From Zeugodacus cucurbitae (Eukaryota > Arthropoda > Insecta > Diptera > Tephritidae), in assembly GCF_028554725.1 (NCBI RefSeq), contig NC_071668.1:20624501-20688500 (forward strand): DNA of 64,000 bases, written 5' to 3'. The number at the start of each line of letters is the position of its first letter. Positions within the stretch are counted from its first letter, which is position 1. Shown piece by piece: positions 1-14,616 of this stretch. The position numbers and the translations under genes were made by a program. The notes beneath the pieces are model-generated. The model was not told the DNA's origin. It ran no database searches and was given only the letters and a program-made list of their open reading frames with translations.

Positions 1-3000
1 AAAATCAAAGCACGAATATACACACACATTCACACCAACAAAACATACTTGAAATGAAGTTTGAGCCGAAGTTCGCCTAACTACTTCAAGTATGCACTAA
101 CAACAGCCTATTAGTGCTGCAGCTGGAATGCAGTTAGGCATGGACTTCCTTCGTGCAAACACCTGCCGAGTGTTGTTGTTGTTGCAACAAGTTGGCATAA
201 TTGCGAAATGAGTTGGAAGATTCTTTAGTTAATTTCTGTTAACTACAAAATGACGCCTGTCAAACACCCGTTCGCTCGCCTGCCTGCCTGCCGGCATGTG
301 TGCCATGTGTGATTGTGACACACACACCAACACACATGCTTGACTCCATACACATCGTCGCCGCCATTTTGCTTGCAACTAGTAGCCATTAGATGGAGGC
401 CAGCGGCAAACTTTTCCCGTACACTGTTGCTTTTAACTGCCACAAAATTCAGCTACATTAAAAGCAGTAACAATAACAACAACAACAGCGCCAACTTGTT
501 AGGCATGAGCACAGGAAGTGTGTTGACTATCGCCAAAACTATTTCAGTACATAAATGCTCGTTTCCGTTTCAATTTTGTTGAAATGTGCGATGTTTGCGC
601 GCGAGGCAACGCCGTCTATATAGTTAGGCCTAACGGTATGCCAGAGACCCGCTCAGCAAAATGACTTGACTTGCATGTGTTGTTGCCATTGTTGTTTGTG
701 TTGTTGCCTGCTTGCCAGTGGCACGTCTTTGGCCCGATTGTGACAGCCGGCAGTTAACGTGCTGCCACCAAACCGCGTTGCAATGCATTTAACCACTCAC
801 CCTTCACCCCTCTCTGTCGCTGCACAACACACCATTTTATTGCCACTTCCTCTCCACTCTTGCTGTTGTCGTTGTTGTTGTTGTTGCTCCGCTGTGTTGT
901 TAAGTGGCAAACGTAATAATGTCTGGCGTTTGCTGATGTCATTCTGCCACTTGCTAAAAATGCAAGGGCACTTTAGTGACTTTAGTGGCGACAGCCGCTG
1001 TTTGGCATACGAACGCGATACCCAGCACACGGTGCTCTCTATGTGGTGCTGCGTGTAGCCGTCGGCAGCATATCTTTATATTATACACTTATGCTTGTGT
1101 ACAAAAGTAAGTACAGTGAAAAAATTATGCTAGGTAATACCTGCCTTTTGGCCTGCAGTGGCAAGTCCATACTTTGCCATCGGCAATGTGCAGTTTTAAG
1201 TGTTGCATTTTCAATGGGCAAACTGCATTTGACATGTTTCAGAAACACACAGCCGCGGGCACATGCGAGTTTGAGGTTAGAAATGTGTTAAGAAATGCAA
1301 GAATAAAATACAAGTATATCCTTAAGACAGGTGTAAGCAAGAAAATGTTAAAGAAATCGGATTTTGGTTTAAAAATATTGTTTGAGACCTTCACTTTTTG
1401 TTGCTGTTTACATTTATTTTTCCTATTTTTTTATTAAGCTCATAATGTGTTATACTCATCGATAAACATTAGTACATATAATAGACTATTCTGGTTTGGA
1501 TCTCGTTAATGCATATTTGATAGGAGGTATAAAGATCTCGATTTCTTGGATTAGATATCATGTACACCATTTGCCAAACACTAATGCAAGAGTATAAAGA
1601 TCAGAGTTGCCGCTTTGACTATTCACTGACTGGTGAAGGGACAGACCGAGTAGAACCAGTAGAAATAAGTAGGATAAATTTCATTTAATGTCTTTATTAA
1701 CTTTTGAGTTATCTATTACAAAGTGAAAAGGCGGAGGTTATTCAAAATATTTATAACAAAACGTCTTGCATATGGGCGATCTCCTCAACGAAAGCTCCTG
1801 TCGTGATCGTCAACTATGTCCCAACGGTATGGTCGCTTAGATGTAGTAAAACGTAGAAGAGGAAGATATGTACTCGTATTTGTCAGTATACTACACCGGC
1901 CAATCTGTGGTTGCCCCTTGATGACTCCTTAAGATCATCTACACTATAAAACCAAGCCCCCATTCAAGCAGCATAATGTACTAACCTTCAAGCAGATTCT
2001 ACTGAGATGTTTTTATCGAAATCATCCATTTAGTCATTAGCTTGAAGCTGTGTTTTTTTTTCTTTGAATCTGAACTGCCTTCCTAGTGCAAATAGAGGCC
2101 ATTCCTACAGTACGTCGACAACATCGCACATTGAGCCGACCAGACTTTGGTTGCAGACAGCTTCAGACATGACTTCAATGCCATTCACAGTGGAGCTTTT
2201 AATACCTTCCTGGACTCTCTCCGATTGAATGGCTTCCTTGCAGTCAAAAGCACCATCCATTACAGAGGACGAGTTCGATCTTCCAAGCAACTTCGTTCCA
2301 GATATTGCAGCAAGCTGGTTTTCTGGTTATCCAGACTAGACCCTGACACATCGTATATATATCCTGCATGCAAGGATATGAGTCCTCGCAAGACACTAAA
2401 CATTTCTTTGCATGGCTCATAAACCCGACTCAGCTAACATCCTTGCACCTATAGTTTGTCCCTGTTGGAAGAATTCGTTTCCTGGACCTTCAGTTAGATA
2501 TCGAGGTCATCTTACTTACGCTTTCCCGTTCAAGCGGAATCTTGGTAATATCGATCACAAAAAATTACCTATTTTGGTTTGGCCAACAAACCCGACACAT
2601 CTAACAGCCATATGACTGTGGTCCTGGGCCTCTCGTTAGATAACCTCGATAACAAATCAATTCGTTAATACAACAACAACTATGAAATCTCCGAGTTAGG
2701 TCTAGCAAATTAACAGAAGAATGTATTGTAAAACGATCACCATAAATAAGAACCAGACTTCGATTTGGATAGTTTTCTATGAAGTATGAAGAGAGTCCGT
2801 TAGCCAAAGGGATAGAAAGTGTGTTGGCCTCTATAATACAATTCCTCCTGCCACTCAGATACTGAGAATATTTCTAAAGATACAGGAACATAATAAAACC
2901 AATCACTGGTTTACCTTGATCCTCGGGAAACCTGCATCATCAGTCTACTCTAACAATGATATTATGGTGCCATCACATTTAATGTGATCTAGCTTGCCCT

Positions 3001-6000
3001 GCCAAAATTTTATTTCGCTTTAAGTCTGAACATTTAAGAAAAGTAGTGGGTGTGTTAGAATCGTTTCATTCTCTTATATGCTTAGAGCTGTCTCACACTC
3101 ACACAAACTCCCACTCTTAAAAAGCAATAATTTTAATTAATTAAAAATGGAGTGGCAAATTTTAAAATGTATTGTTCGGCTTACAGCTGAGTCCAAGACT
3201 TATTTCACAACCTGTTCTTTTTTTTATTTTGTACTGGTGCTTTTTATTGTAGTCTCCAAAGCTATTTTTATTTTTGCTTGAAAGTTCTTTGCTTGTTTTC
3301 TGGTCTATTTCACAAGCTGCGCTTTTACTTTCTAAATGTTCCTCTACAATTTCTGAATCAGTCTGATACGCATATACCTACATATACTATAAAGGAAGTC
3401 GACTAAAAATGCCCTCATTTACTTACATTTAACAGATACTTGAGCGCATTTGAACAATTCAATGATATTTATTGTTCCTCTTAATTTCATGCTCCGAAGA
3501 TTCCGAACACTAGACAATGGTGGGGAATTAAAAATATCAAACCTACCACACTGAAATACACATTTAAATCTGTACCACAGCGCTCGGGCCCCCAGCTCAG
3601 TTGGTCGGCTTGTTTGCATGTGGTTGTGTAGCTGGCGCAGCTGCTGTGACTGCTCGGCTCTCTGTGTATCTCTGAGTATGTGCATAGTTATGTTGGCTGC
3701 GTCATTGCGGTGTGGCATTATGAAGTCTCTGTTAATTGTTCCAGCCATAATCATAACAATAATTTTAATGCATAAAGTTGTACTCCAGCGCATGTATTTA
3801 GTACATATGTACAGGCATAAAGCTAACGGTCGCAATCCCTACAATGGCATTACAACGATAACAAAAATAATAATACACAGGCAATGAAAGAAATGTTCGC
3901 CGTAATGGTCGGTAAGTGTGCCATTACAACAGGACCCAAAGAATAAGAACTATGATTTTATGTCGACAGACGGTTATTTAAATTCTTGAATCTTGCATGT
4001 TATTGTTGTTGTTGTATAATAATTATAATTGCCCTAGATACAGAATATATAGATTCTCTTTCTTATCCGGAAGTTATAATAGTCAAATTCAAATATTCTT
4101 CATACACCAAGAGTATGATGTACAAGGAGTCTACTATGTGGAGAAAAAATCGATAAAAAATTTTGATGTTGTAGTGACAAAAAAATCATCGTATATTTCT
4201 TATATGGATCAGTTCTGCTTATATGGACCCGTAGAATTGTCAAGGAAACGGTTAAATATAAAATCAGGAATATCGAATGAAACTAAATTTTCCAATAAGC
4301 CAATTATTACAAAGCTAATTTCTTATATTTGAGCTTTTTTGGAACAACGTAAAAAATTTCGAAATCTCGAACATAGTTAAATGCTTTTATCTGCGAAATC
4401 GAAATTCCCCAGAGAAAATATTGTTCTTGAAAAAAACTTCGATAACAATTTCTGATTCTTAGGACTTATGGACTATGAGCAGCCTGAATCATTCTCAAAT
4501 TCTAAAATACAAGTTTCTTTTTTTCGAACTCCCAAACCGATATGAAAGCTTTTTTCTTCGAGATCGAAAAGCTCCCGAGACTTTTTTTTTCACTGGATAA
4601 CATTTTAGCACTCATCAGTCTCGACCACTCTCTATTTTCAGACTTTTTGAGGATGTTCTAAGTAGCAGTAAAACTAGACCTAACTTGGTCAACGGTTGAT
4701 CCAAGTGAAGAACTCCGCTTTGACTAAAACATAGGATTTAAATGATAGGAATATTTTAGATTTATAAAAACAGGTCTAGACTTGCTTTCATTGACTTTTA
4801 CTTTAAAATATATCTCTGGTTACTACAGGACAAATTTTTCGTTTTCACTAAAAAAAATATCAAAATCAAAATTTTTCCTCAAACAGTTTCCCACGACTTC
4901 TCTTCGCCATTTTCCAGTTAAAACCAAAATATCTATTGAAAATTTTCTACGAATTTTATTAAAATAACCGTCAAGGCGCCACTAAATGAAACAGCTGCTT
5001 CAACTCTGACCCCGCTTCACTCACATACACACATTCACGCCGTTTTGAACTGTGCGCTTAATCCTGCGCCACCACGTGTTTCACCCGCCTTGCTTTACAA
5101 TTTGGAAAATATGGCTTTGAGTATACGAGTACAATTGTTCCCGTTTCCGAAAGTTGCTGCAGCATAATTACAGTTCCACTTGAATGCCTGAATTGAGTTG
5201 AAGTGGTGGAGAGCAAGCGTGTGAGTGTGCCGGTGCTACTACTTACATATATTCATTTGTATGTGTGGAGGTAGAAAAGTTTATGAAACGCAAAAATTGC
5301 CAGTTTAAATGTTTATATGTATATACCCGTTGTCTGTATGTACAAAAGTATATTAGTGAGTACCAAGTTGAGAGGGAAAGCGCTTGTACCAGCAAAGCAA
5401 TTAAAATTAAACTTTAAAAAGTGAGACCATTCCACTCAAAGAGCTGGAAAATACCTAATTTAGAAATTAGGACGGTTGATAGCCGGATTAGATTCCGGTA
5501 TTTGTCGTGTTTATAGACCCCTTCTAAAAAAAATCAATCCAGTAAAGCAGTTCCATCGAACAAATTTTTGGAAGAAGTCCTGCTTTTTCGCAATTGATTT
5601 AAGTACTCCAAGATTAATAGTTTCGTAAGCTTGTAGACTATCTCTTCACAACATACATTAAACATAAGTATTTACAAAGTCCACAGTAAATATCATTGTT
5701 TCAAGATCTATTCGACATTTGTTGAAAGTTAGAAAGCTTCTTCTTTCGAGTTAAAATCTAGAACGATTACTTTTGAGGTTTAAATATAAATAGATAATTG
5801 AGTTAAGTCTGATCTTCGTGGCGTTCGTCGACTTTTTGCTTCATTTTTATGTTTGATCTTTTCCCTGTGGACGTTTTTACAAAAACCGAATCTCTACAGC
5901 TGTAATCATACAATTTTCAAGTACTGACGGACATTGATCTGCACACCTAGTGAAATCATCAATAATATTCGTTATATTCTCTGCTACGACGTTCATTGTG

Positions 6001-6499
6001 GTATTTCAGACTTCCTAAACGAGATTTAGATAATGAATTAACGTCGAAAATTGACTTGAGGTCAAACCCCTTTCATTTCCACTTTTTTTCCTAGATTGGA
6101 ACTCAATTGGTTCCAAGAATATGAGCCAAGAAATAAGTAACAAGATCCTATACTACGCCTAAACCATGGACTTTTAAGCGTATATTTTCAACTCATAAGT
6201 TGAATTGTCTAAACTGGTTCCAGTTCCAAGAATATGAACTTGAGGCTCAAAACAATCCATAATATACTCTAAATATCGAAGATTTTATTTTCTTTATATC
6301 TGATAAATTCTTCTATAGTATCTCAAAGGTCAGAACAAACATACATCAATATATTTTGAAAATATCTAATCTTATTTGTTGTTTGATATACTCTATATAG
6401 AAATATTACGAGAAATTAATCAAGTCTTTCTGAATTCATCGGCTTTTAACAAAATATCTGGGCGAACTACCATGGATTCGAAGACATAACAGAATAAGT
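1..6499. other. Non-coding upstream region; nothing gene-like
   Basis: No ORF here has recognisable protein features or exon structure. Bases 1-1330, 3560-3990 and 4980-5400 are mixed-composition islands with CA/TG and GTT/CAA runs, the look of unique non-coding fly DNA. The rest is AT-rich. A diverged direct duplication is suggested inside 2410-2650: AACCCGAC near 2422 and again near 2589, each followed by CTAACA, and later CCTGG(A/G)CCT plus GTTAGATA at both places. Confidence 0.5.
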
Positions 6500-6935
6500 T
6501 CTTCTTCTTTATTGGCGTAGACATCGCTTACGCGATTATAGCCGTTTGCCGCCGATTTGCAGGTCCTTCTGTAGCCAGGTCCTTCTCCGTCTAGTTCTTC
6601 CAAGGGAGTGGAGGTCCCCCTCTTCCTCGGCTTCCTCCGGCGGGTACTGCATCCAACACTTTCAGAGCTGGAGTGATTTAATCCATTCGAACAACATGAC
6701 CTAGCAAGCGTATCCGCTGTCTTTTTATTCGCTGGACTATGTCAATGTTGTCGTATAACTCGTACAACTCATCGCTCCATCGTCTGGGGTATTCGTCGTT
6801 GACAAAGGTTCAAAGGTTTTGCCCAAAACGTTTCTCTCGAAAACTCCTAGTGTCACATCATCTCATTGAATGTTGACATAGTCCACGCTTCAGCACCATA
6901 AAGAAGGACGGGCGTGATCTTTGATATGCTTTAAA
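6500..6935 (-). pseudogene. LINE (non-LTR retrotransposon) 3' end, reverse-transcriptase C-terminus, decayed
   Basis: Read on the minus strand, broken frames give RRRWSDELYELYDNIDIVQR, then KRQRIRLLGHVVRMD, then ALKVLDAVPAGGSRGRGGP. This is the order typical of the segment downstream of the reverse-transcriptase domain in many insect LINEs, where R-x-L-R-W-L-G-H-V is a hallmark. Stop codons and frame changes show it is dead. It is the same family as the copy at 15985-16570: both share the QRIKRQR and GHVVRMD blocks and the same antisense orientation. The 5' part is absent. The clade is not assigned. Confidence 0.75.
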
Positions 6936-9138
6936 CATATAAAAATATTTCGAAAAATTTATCAAGACACTCTGAACCCATCGACTTTTCATAAAACTTC
7001 TGGACAAGCTACCGTGGCTTCTAAAACATAACAGAATAATTACGAACCTTTAAAACCTGAGGTATAAAAATCTCTGAAAATGTATATTTCCGACGGTCTT
7101 CTTTGAGCTCTATATTTTTAGGTTTCATAAAAACTACAACAAAGCAGGCAGCTGTTTCGAAATAGTCCAAATACTTCAGGAGTAAATAGAGTTGGATGGA
7201 GTCCACTTCTAATTTAGAACCTCGTCACTTTTTAAATCTCCAGAGTTATAGGATCAATATTATCTCTTATTATTATTTTTAATCAAGATCCATGTGGTAC
7301 CTTTCCCGAAGCATATCGATCCACATTAATGCACGCACTCTCATTCAAACGAAGTCCCCCTCTACATTCGTACATAAGTACCCGAATTTATTTTATGCGC
7401 CCGGTTAAGTTTGGCCAAGTGTTCCCCCGATGAAAATTGCGTGAAGCAGTCGTAAAATCATAACTGTTTGTATGGCGTAAAGTTCGCTTTCTTTGCGTGT
7501 GGCGAACTCAACTCTTTCGACCACTCACAGTCACTGGGGCGAGGCAAGACAGTTTGGCAGTCAGATGGGGCGGAAATGGCATTGCGCTTTTGGTTGCAGC
7601 GCAACAATTTCACAACGGTATATGGTTGCATAAATATGTATTTAAGTAACTGCGGCGAGACCATATGCTGGCGAGTGTTTAAACAAGCGCCGTTGTTAAC
7701 TTGACTATTTAAGTAACCAAACCTACAGTGGTGCAAGCTTTTGCAAGGAGACACTGTGCGCTGTGTGCCGCTGCATTTTTGTCAGTGCCTCGGCGCTGCT
7801 GTGTCTCCTTTTGGTGCCATAACTGTAAACTATACTTTAGCTACCGTTATATTCACTTAAAAGGCACTCACATGCGTAAAACGGTGTAAAATAATTATTA
7901 CTGCGGAGCTTTTATTCGTTGTTGTTGTTGCTATAATTTTTGTTGTTGTTGTTCTTGTTAATATATAAATATCATAATTAATACCGCTGCAGCCGTAAAC
8001 CGCTTTGTCTGTCCTTTTTAAATCAAATATTTATTGAAGCTTTTCTTTTTTGTTTTTGTTTTTGCTGTTGTTGTAAGCTTTTGTGCTTTTCCAGGTTGCA
8101 TACAAATGGCAACCATGGCAGCCTCGCTTGCTCCATTGTTCAGCTGGCACTTATGCGCTTATACCGCCAGTGCAAAGGCAGGTTCCCAAAAAAAGTGCAC
8201 TCCACAGTGTTGCGCAAAAAATATGCAACCTTCAACAAATTGCCTGCAGAGTGAGCGTCACAGGTGTGCGCTGAAGAAGTTGTTGTTGTTTGACTTCATA
8301 TTTTTCGTAGTTTCGCACAGGACAACACTGAAGACTACTAGTGTGTTGTGCATAATAACGGTACAGAGTTACAAGTAGTGTGAATACAAAATTTAAGTAA
8401 CAACAACAACAACACGGCAAGTGACCGCCTTCATATATAAATTATATATATATATATATATAGTATATATGTATGTAGTATTTGTGTTTCGCAAACACCT
8501 CACTTAACCGCCAACATTTAAGTTTCATAATAATTTATTTGTTTCGGTGTTTATCTGACATTTGATAGCTTCCCTTTATGCCCTCCGACACAAGCAAACA
8601 CATATGCGTACTTAATAACAAAATGCCACGAGGGAGCCGTTTGGGCTGCGCACAATATGTTGGGTGGTAAATTGTTGGCGTCTGCAGTGTCTAGACAACG
8701 CTTGAATAATTACTGTTCATATATACGTACATTTATAAGAGATGTATATTATTGGAAGGCGCACCAAATGTATTTGGCAGCCTTACTATTATATAATATA
8801 TATGTCTGCTTGCACTTATTGTTATTATTTTCGCTATGAAATTTGACTTGTAATTAAGCTACTGCATTTTTAAAGTTATAGACATTTAATGAGCTATCAT
8901 AAGCGCACAATTCAATTTGCATAAACAACTAATCAGGTTAATTTATATACACCCACATGTAGTATATTGTTTGGCAGACACGCGGCACTCATGAACTTTG
9001 GCGCGACCTACGCAGATTTTCGTCTACTAAAAGCATGCAAAATTAGCGCTCATAAATTATTGTTTCAACTTGAGACTGCTATATATCGGTAGACCAAACT
9101 TTGGAGAGTGCTGAAGCGAATAGACAAATAGTATAACT
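6936..9138. other. Non-coding interval with microsatellites
   Basis: AT-rich up to about 7300, then a more complex island (7300-8980) with GTT/CAA runs at 7918-7950 and 8400-8413 and a TA microsatellite at 8443-8462. ORFs here are short and carry no recognisable domain. No RNA gene was seen. Confidence 0.5.
8443..8462. repeat. (TA)10 microsatellite
   Basis: Ten uninterrupted TA dinucleotides, flanked by further TA-rich sequence on both sides. Confidence 0.9.
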
Positions 9139-9270
9139 TGTTGTTGTTGTAGTGGTATAAAAGATTTCACAAATAATTGTGAGGAATGCTGCCGATTTGA
9201 CAGTCCTTTGCCAGATAAAAATCCGGGTCGGTTTTGGTTACGTAGCATCTACTGTCGTGAGAACTAGTAT
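9139..9270 (-). mobile_element. SINE-like dispersed repeat ending in a CAA microsatellite
   Basis: On the minus strand it runs from a GTTCTCACGACAGTAGATGC segment through GACCCGG, CTGGCAAAGGACTGTC and GGCAGCATTCCTCAC, and ends in TACAACAACAACAAG. Its last half resembles 14617-14690 (GGAATGCTGCC preceded by a GTT-rich end), so the sequence recurs in the window. A short body with a simple-sequence tail is typical of a SINE. I see no clear Pol III box, so the class is inferred; I recall similar sequences as common in tephritid DNA. Confidence 0.5.
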
Positions 9271-10179
9271 AAGTCAAATTTACTAGCAAAATAGTTTTTT
9301 TTTAATATGAAGCCTTTAAATGATGTCAATGAGGTATGTACATAGTATGATAGCCGTGGAATCAAAATGGTTAGAAAAATCTAAATAATTTAACGATATA
9401 TTTTTTATTAGAAAAATAAACTTTCGATGATTTGCGTACAATTATTTGATTTGATATTCTTAAATACAGGAAATATATGTTTTCCCAGGATGATATATAG
9501 GTCATGGATCTAAATGTTTCAATCAAAAAAACTAAACAAATATGTCCCAAAGTTAGTGTAGATCCTTAGATAGCAGTGTTTTTTTGTTAGTATCACAAAA
9601 GACTTTTAGGATTAGTCTCCCAATCTAACCGAACCTAACTTAGTGTAGGTTCAAAGTTCTGTTTACTTTTATAGCTTTGAATAATTGGCATTCTTAACAT
9701 GGTATACTCCTTAAAAGAAGTGCCTGTCAGCTTTCATTGAATTCCGGATACTTCTATAATAACTGATTATTTCGTTCTCGATACTATCTTATGTGTATAT
9801 CTTTATACCCAGGTAATTTAGAATCACCGTGTTCATTCCAATCCAGATAAAACTTCTATTAATATCGATTTATTATTTAGCTCCTCAAAGGCTTTTTGAA
9901 ATGTATAGGATCTTTATTTCGGATAATATCAACACACACACACACATGAAAATTCGAGAATAAATCTTAACCAGTTTCAGCAAAACCTTAAGCTAAGTCA
10001 AAATAAGGGGGTTAGGAGCATTTGCTTAGATTTTTATTTATTATTCTACTATTCGTAGACCTTTGTATTACTGCTATCACGTAAGTCCTCTTTACATTCA
10101 AACCATTTTGTGTTTTCGTTGAAGCTACTAATATCCAAATTTGCTTTTTGTAGATATCCATTTAAGTGATGCTTGATGG
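9271..10179. other. AT-rich non-coding interval
   Basis: No ORF, RNA gene or clear repeat is seen. A short (AC)7 run lies at about 9931-9944. Confidence 0.45.
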
Positions 10180-10640
10180 ATTCCAAGTAATCTGTGTCGG
10201 ATCTTCGATAGGGCCCGGCATTCACAGAGAAAGAGGAAAATTGTTTTCTTATTCCCTGCTAGTTCGCAGACTCGGCAGATGTTATTGTAGGGCATACCTA
10301 TTTTGATTTCACGTTCTCCAATTGACCAATGCCCTGTTATAGTATGTAGCAGTGATACTGAAGATACTTTTCTTGGACCTATTTAATAAGACCTTCGTTA
10401 ATTTCTTGTCAAATTTTGTCTATATCGGCTTAGTTATTTTGGAACCCAGTTCAAGTCCAGGTGTAGCTTGTCTTTCAATGAGCTCAAAGCCTTCTTGCAG
10501 TTAAAGACTATGCTGGAATTAGTCATGGGCAATGACAAGGCCAGGAGTGCCGCCTGGCTATCCGTATATAGTGTTGCTTCAAGAGCTTCGCAGGATTTCT
10601 CCATGCCCAGTACTTCCAAAAAAATACACTTTTTTTACAT
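10180..10640 (-). pseudogene. LINE fragment with RNase H domain, decayed
   Basis: On the minus strand, 10434-10619 encodes YTDSQAALLALSL, then a segment ending LHLDLNWVPK. This matches the C-terminal RNase H of Jockey/R1/I-type LINEs, where T-D-S-Q-A-A-L contains a catalytic Asp and the W-V-P-G-H motif follows. Further downstream on the same strand, pieces such as TGHWSIGE and MPYNNICRVC resemble the post-RNase H Cys segment. The frame stops after WVPK. It is an isolated, dead 3' fragment. Confidence 0.7.
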
Positions 10641-12862
10641 ATGACTCAATTTCCTGGAAAAAAATACTTTGGTCCAATACCCAGCCGAGTGTTGTACAGT
10701 GTTATGAATAGAAAACTAGAAATTTGTATTCCATCTAAGTTATCGACGCTAGGTTTTATTTGTAGTGCTGTGAATTTAATGAGATTAGTACAATAGGGGA
10801 GATTTACTATATCTTTGAACATTTTGTTATATATTATATAATGAATATCTTGCTAAAAATTATTTTATTCTTTTTCATTAATAGTCTTGCCAAGATCTCA
10901 GCTTTTGTTTAAGAACCAAAGAAACTACCTTCTTTTTTCTTGTAGTTCTTTTCTACTCCAATGTTGTCGGAGTTGTTTTGATCGGATTGAAAATGTGGGG
11001 AAGTCCTCGGATTCATCTCATAACAGATCCAGAAGACTAGTTGATTCGACAAGGTCTAACCATAAGCATATATATGTTAGATAGGTCAGTTTGTTTAAGT
11101 ATGTGGTTTGGCTAATCTTGGGTACTCGTTCTCATAGAATTTAATTCTGAAATTAAATAAAGATTCTTCAAATATTAATTCTGGATAGCGAAATATTTCC
11201 AAAACTCCAAGACGATTAATCTGATTTATTTGTTTTATTTCTTAGAAGAATAAGTTGAATAAAGGTTCGAGGTATTTACTACAACTCTGGGCATGTTTCT
11301 AACTAAGATTCTTTAAAACTTTTCGGAGTTGAAAGGAAATAATTTTACTGAAAACACGAGGTAATTTTTCTGAAATCACGAGGTTTCTGGTTTTCGGAAG
11401 TACATATTTTGGTAATAAAAGCACTATAACTCGCATTTCTTTTATTTTTCACATTGAATTGGAATTCATAGAAAGTCTAAAATGAAGATGTATTATCCAT
11501 AGACCTTCGGTTTACAAACATTTTAATTTTTCTGTTTCTCATGAACTTAGCGATTCGTTGTTATATCTAAATTTAGCTTAAAATTTCATAAATTACTGAA
11601 AAAAACTGTTTCATCATGCAGTGTACTCGTATGACAGCATTATGTTGTTTGTATTGCTCTCAATTTAATGAAATAAGTTCATTTGAGAGGATTATATTTT
11701 GGTTAGAACATTTTATATTTGTATAGGAGTTATTGGTTATTCTCTTGATAGATTTACCCCATAAAGCTAGATTGAAAAATAAATATAATAACTATCTGCT
11801 TATGTTGTTGTTTTCGTAGCATCCTTTATCTCCTTAAGTGATAAGAAATTTGAGCCGTCAGCTCACGAGAGGTTTATAAAACGAGTTGGTTTGAAGGGTT
11901 TGAAGGATGTTAGATGACTCAACTTGGTTGAGTATGTAAAAGGATGATTAGTGTTAGTCGTTGAGTTGTTTTCCCTCTCGATATAATCAAGCTTTTCGAA
12001 GTCGATATGAATTAATGGTTCTAATTTTGTCAACGTGAGAGGCTCTGAGTTTCGAAAGTATTTTTTTTTTGTTGAAAAGATAAGAAATTGCATCTTTTTA
12101 CTTTAAAAATCGAAGTTACTCAGAGGGATCTCATTAAAAATAACCTAATAAATCTTTATATTGAAAAAGTGTTTATAAACGAATGAAGGGTAAACTTACA
12201 CTAATCTATTTTTTCTGAGAATATAAATTGGTAGAAAAATGTTTTTTTTTTTTTATATAAAACCCCACTGCTTACAAAAAGTTTTGATTTGTGGTTAATA
12301 TCCACAAGAACTTCATCAAACATTCATGTTAAATCCACGAGCTTAATCTTTCATATTACGCCGCAGATTAGCCCTTTTCTCCCATTCTCCAACACAGCCC
12401 AATTAATTTACACTGCGGTTGCGTGTTTGCGGGCCCGATAACTTTTTCTTTCAACGCCTACAACTGATATAAACCAAGAGAGACGCATTTTCATTAGAAA
12501 AATTTTTGATTTAATCCGCAAAATGTGAAACTTTTAGTTGCCACCAAACACAGCAACACAACATAATTTCACACATGTCACACGCACATGTATATACACA
12601 TATATATGTATATATATATATGTATATGTATGTATGCAACCTAACTAACTGTGTGGGTGACAACATTTTGGTTAGCATGACATTTAGTTGTCTTTATGTA
12701 TGCTTGTAGGGTTGCCAACTTAGCCAAATTGCTGGTGGTATGTAAATTGCTGGTAGACATGTGTTTGTAGCTATGTATGTGACTTTATAACTGTGTGTGT
12801 GCGTATGCATATTTGTCGACAGTCTTGCGGTTAAACACTAACTTCATTTATTCTTCTCTGTT

Positions 12863-12884
12863 TGTGTGTGTGTGTGTGTGTGTG
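12863..12884. repeat. (TG)11 microsatellite
   Basis: Eleven uninterrupted TG units. Confidence 0.9.
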
Positions 12885-13873
12885 TTAGTATGCATCTCGT
12901 TGCGAAGGTGTGACATTTTAAGTTCTCCCTCACTAAGCAACAGCAAGCCGCAAGAAAAACCATTTTCACCCAAACCTACATTAAGCTACTACTGTTGCCA
13001 CACCACCACCACCACCACACCGCAAATAGACCCAATTTGAGACAAACACAAATACATAGACACACTCAGATATATGTATATGTATATATAGTTATGTGTG
13101 TGTATGTGTGAGAAATATATATATTTTTGTATGTATGTGTCTGCTTTGAGTACAAAATGCCAACTGTCAAGCCGTGTATACGCTGCTAGCAACTCAAGCA
13201 CCCAACAGCTACAACAACAAGAAAAAGCAGTAGCAGCAGTGATTGTAGGCCACAAAGATTGTAGCACGAAGACGCTCTTTAATTTAGTCAACAAAGCAAA
13301 CTTTCAGGGCGGCAGTTGGGTGAAAGTACAATTGCTGATGCCACCAACACTGATGTGCTGCTGCTGACGTCGCTGCCAACGTTGAGGTGAAAGTGTTGAG
13401 GTTATAGCTGGTGCATGTGAATGTATCAATTCGTTGAGCTGCGAAGATGAAGATGAAATGGGAAATTAGCGGCAAGCACTCGAAACACTAACACACACCA
13501 ACACACTGACACTTCAGCGTCAAAATGCCAGATCGCCGTGTGTGAATGCGGTTGGAAAGCCACAGAATGAGTGTGTGATAGCTGCCACGGAGCTCAGAGC
13601 TGCTAAGTGTTGAGGCAAACTGACTGGCTGTTCTGCTTGTTATTATTGTTGTTGTTGTACTTGTTGTTCTGCTACTACAATTTTGGCACACTAAACTAGA
13701 CATCATAAAATTTAGAATGACAACACGCAAGCAAGTCACGTAAATAATTAAACACGTGACATGTGTGTGTGAGCGAGCATGAAACAGCTCCTTGGCACAT
13801 ATTTCATACTGACAGCACCGGTACTTTGTGGCCTGCCATCAGGTATACCGCTATATACATGCATAAATCTCTA

Positions 13874-13891
13874 TGTGTGTGTGTGTGTGTG
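13874..13891. repeat. (TG)9 microsatellite
   Basis: Nine uninterrupted TG units in the same island as the 12863 tract. Confidence 0.9.
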
Positions 13892-14616
13892 AATTTATCG
13901 GATTAAACGCCTTAGCCAAACGTGCGTATTTTATAAATAACGACGCTCTCTCGTCGCCGCCGCCGCCGCCTAACACACTTGACCATTTTAATAATTAACA
14001 CTCGAGTTGATGGCGTTTTAATTAGATGACAGCTATATGCAGGTGGCAAAGGTGCTTTTTATGATAATTAGACGCGCAAATAAGACATAAAAATAAATAA
14101 GCTATAATAAATAACGGTATTGTTATATATAATATATGTGATAAAATATACAAAATTTTTTCTTTACTGTTGTTGTGCACTTTCCCTTCAGAAGAACATG
14201 AAAATTGCATTTAATGCCCACACAAAAGCACAATCTCAGTACTCATCCTGTCTCCAACGAGTGTCATGTCTGCCGGCTATGCATCAATGCTTGCCAACAG
14301 CAGCAGAGGACGTAAGGCGACTAGCAGCCATTGAAGGCTTTCAAAGTGGTCAGCCAATGATGCATAGTCAACTGGCGTTTGCAGTGAAAAGTATAAAAAA
14401 AAAAATAAAATGGCGGATGTCGCGCCGTTATCGCTATATATAAAGCAAGAAACGCATTTTTTACACATATTGATGTCGCAATAACAATATTTATGAGGTC
14501 GTAAGATGTACCCAGTGAGCCATTAAAAGTAATAATAGCTCTAGCTGATAAGCTCTCTTAAGATGTTCCCACCGAGCCATCCGAAGTAATAATGGCTATA
14601 GCTGAAAATATAGTTA

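Larger units (their letters stand above)
10641..14616. other. Non-coding interval: AT-rich half and a microsatellite-rich island
   Basis: Bases 10641-12350 are AT-rich without recognisable content. Bases 12350-14480 form a more complex island with TA/TG-rich runs (12595-12635, 13070-13130), TG tracts, CAC/CAA triplet runs (about 13001-13019), GCC triplets (about 13957-13971) and a CAG/GTT-rich stretch. The ORFs here are translated microsatellites. No exon is supported. Confidence 0.5.

Noticed and set aside
3419..3835. 138-residue minus-strand ORF
   Set aside because: No domain, no splice context and no resemblance to a family I know; overlapping ORFs on the other strand are similar in quality.
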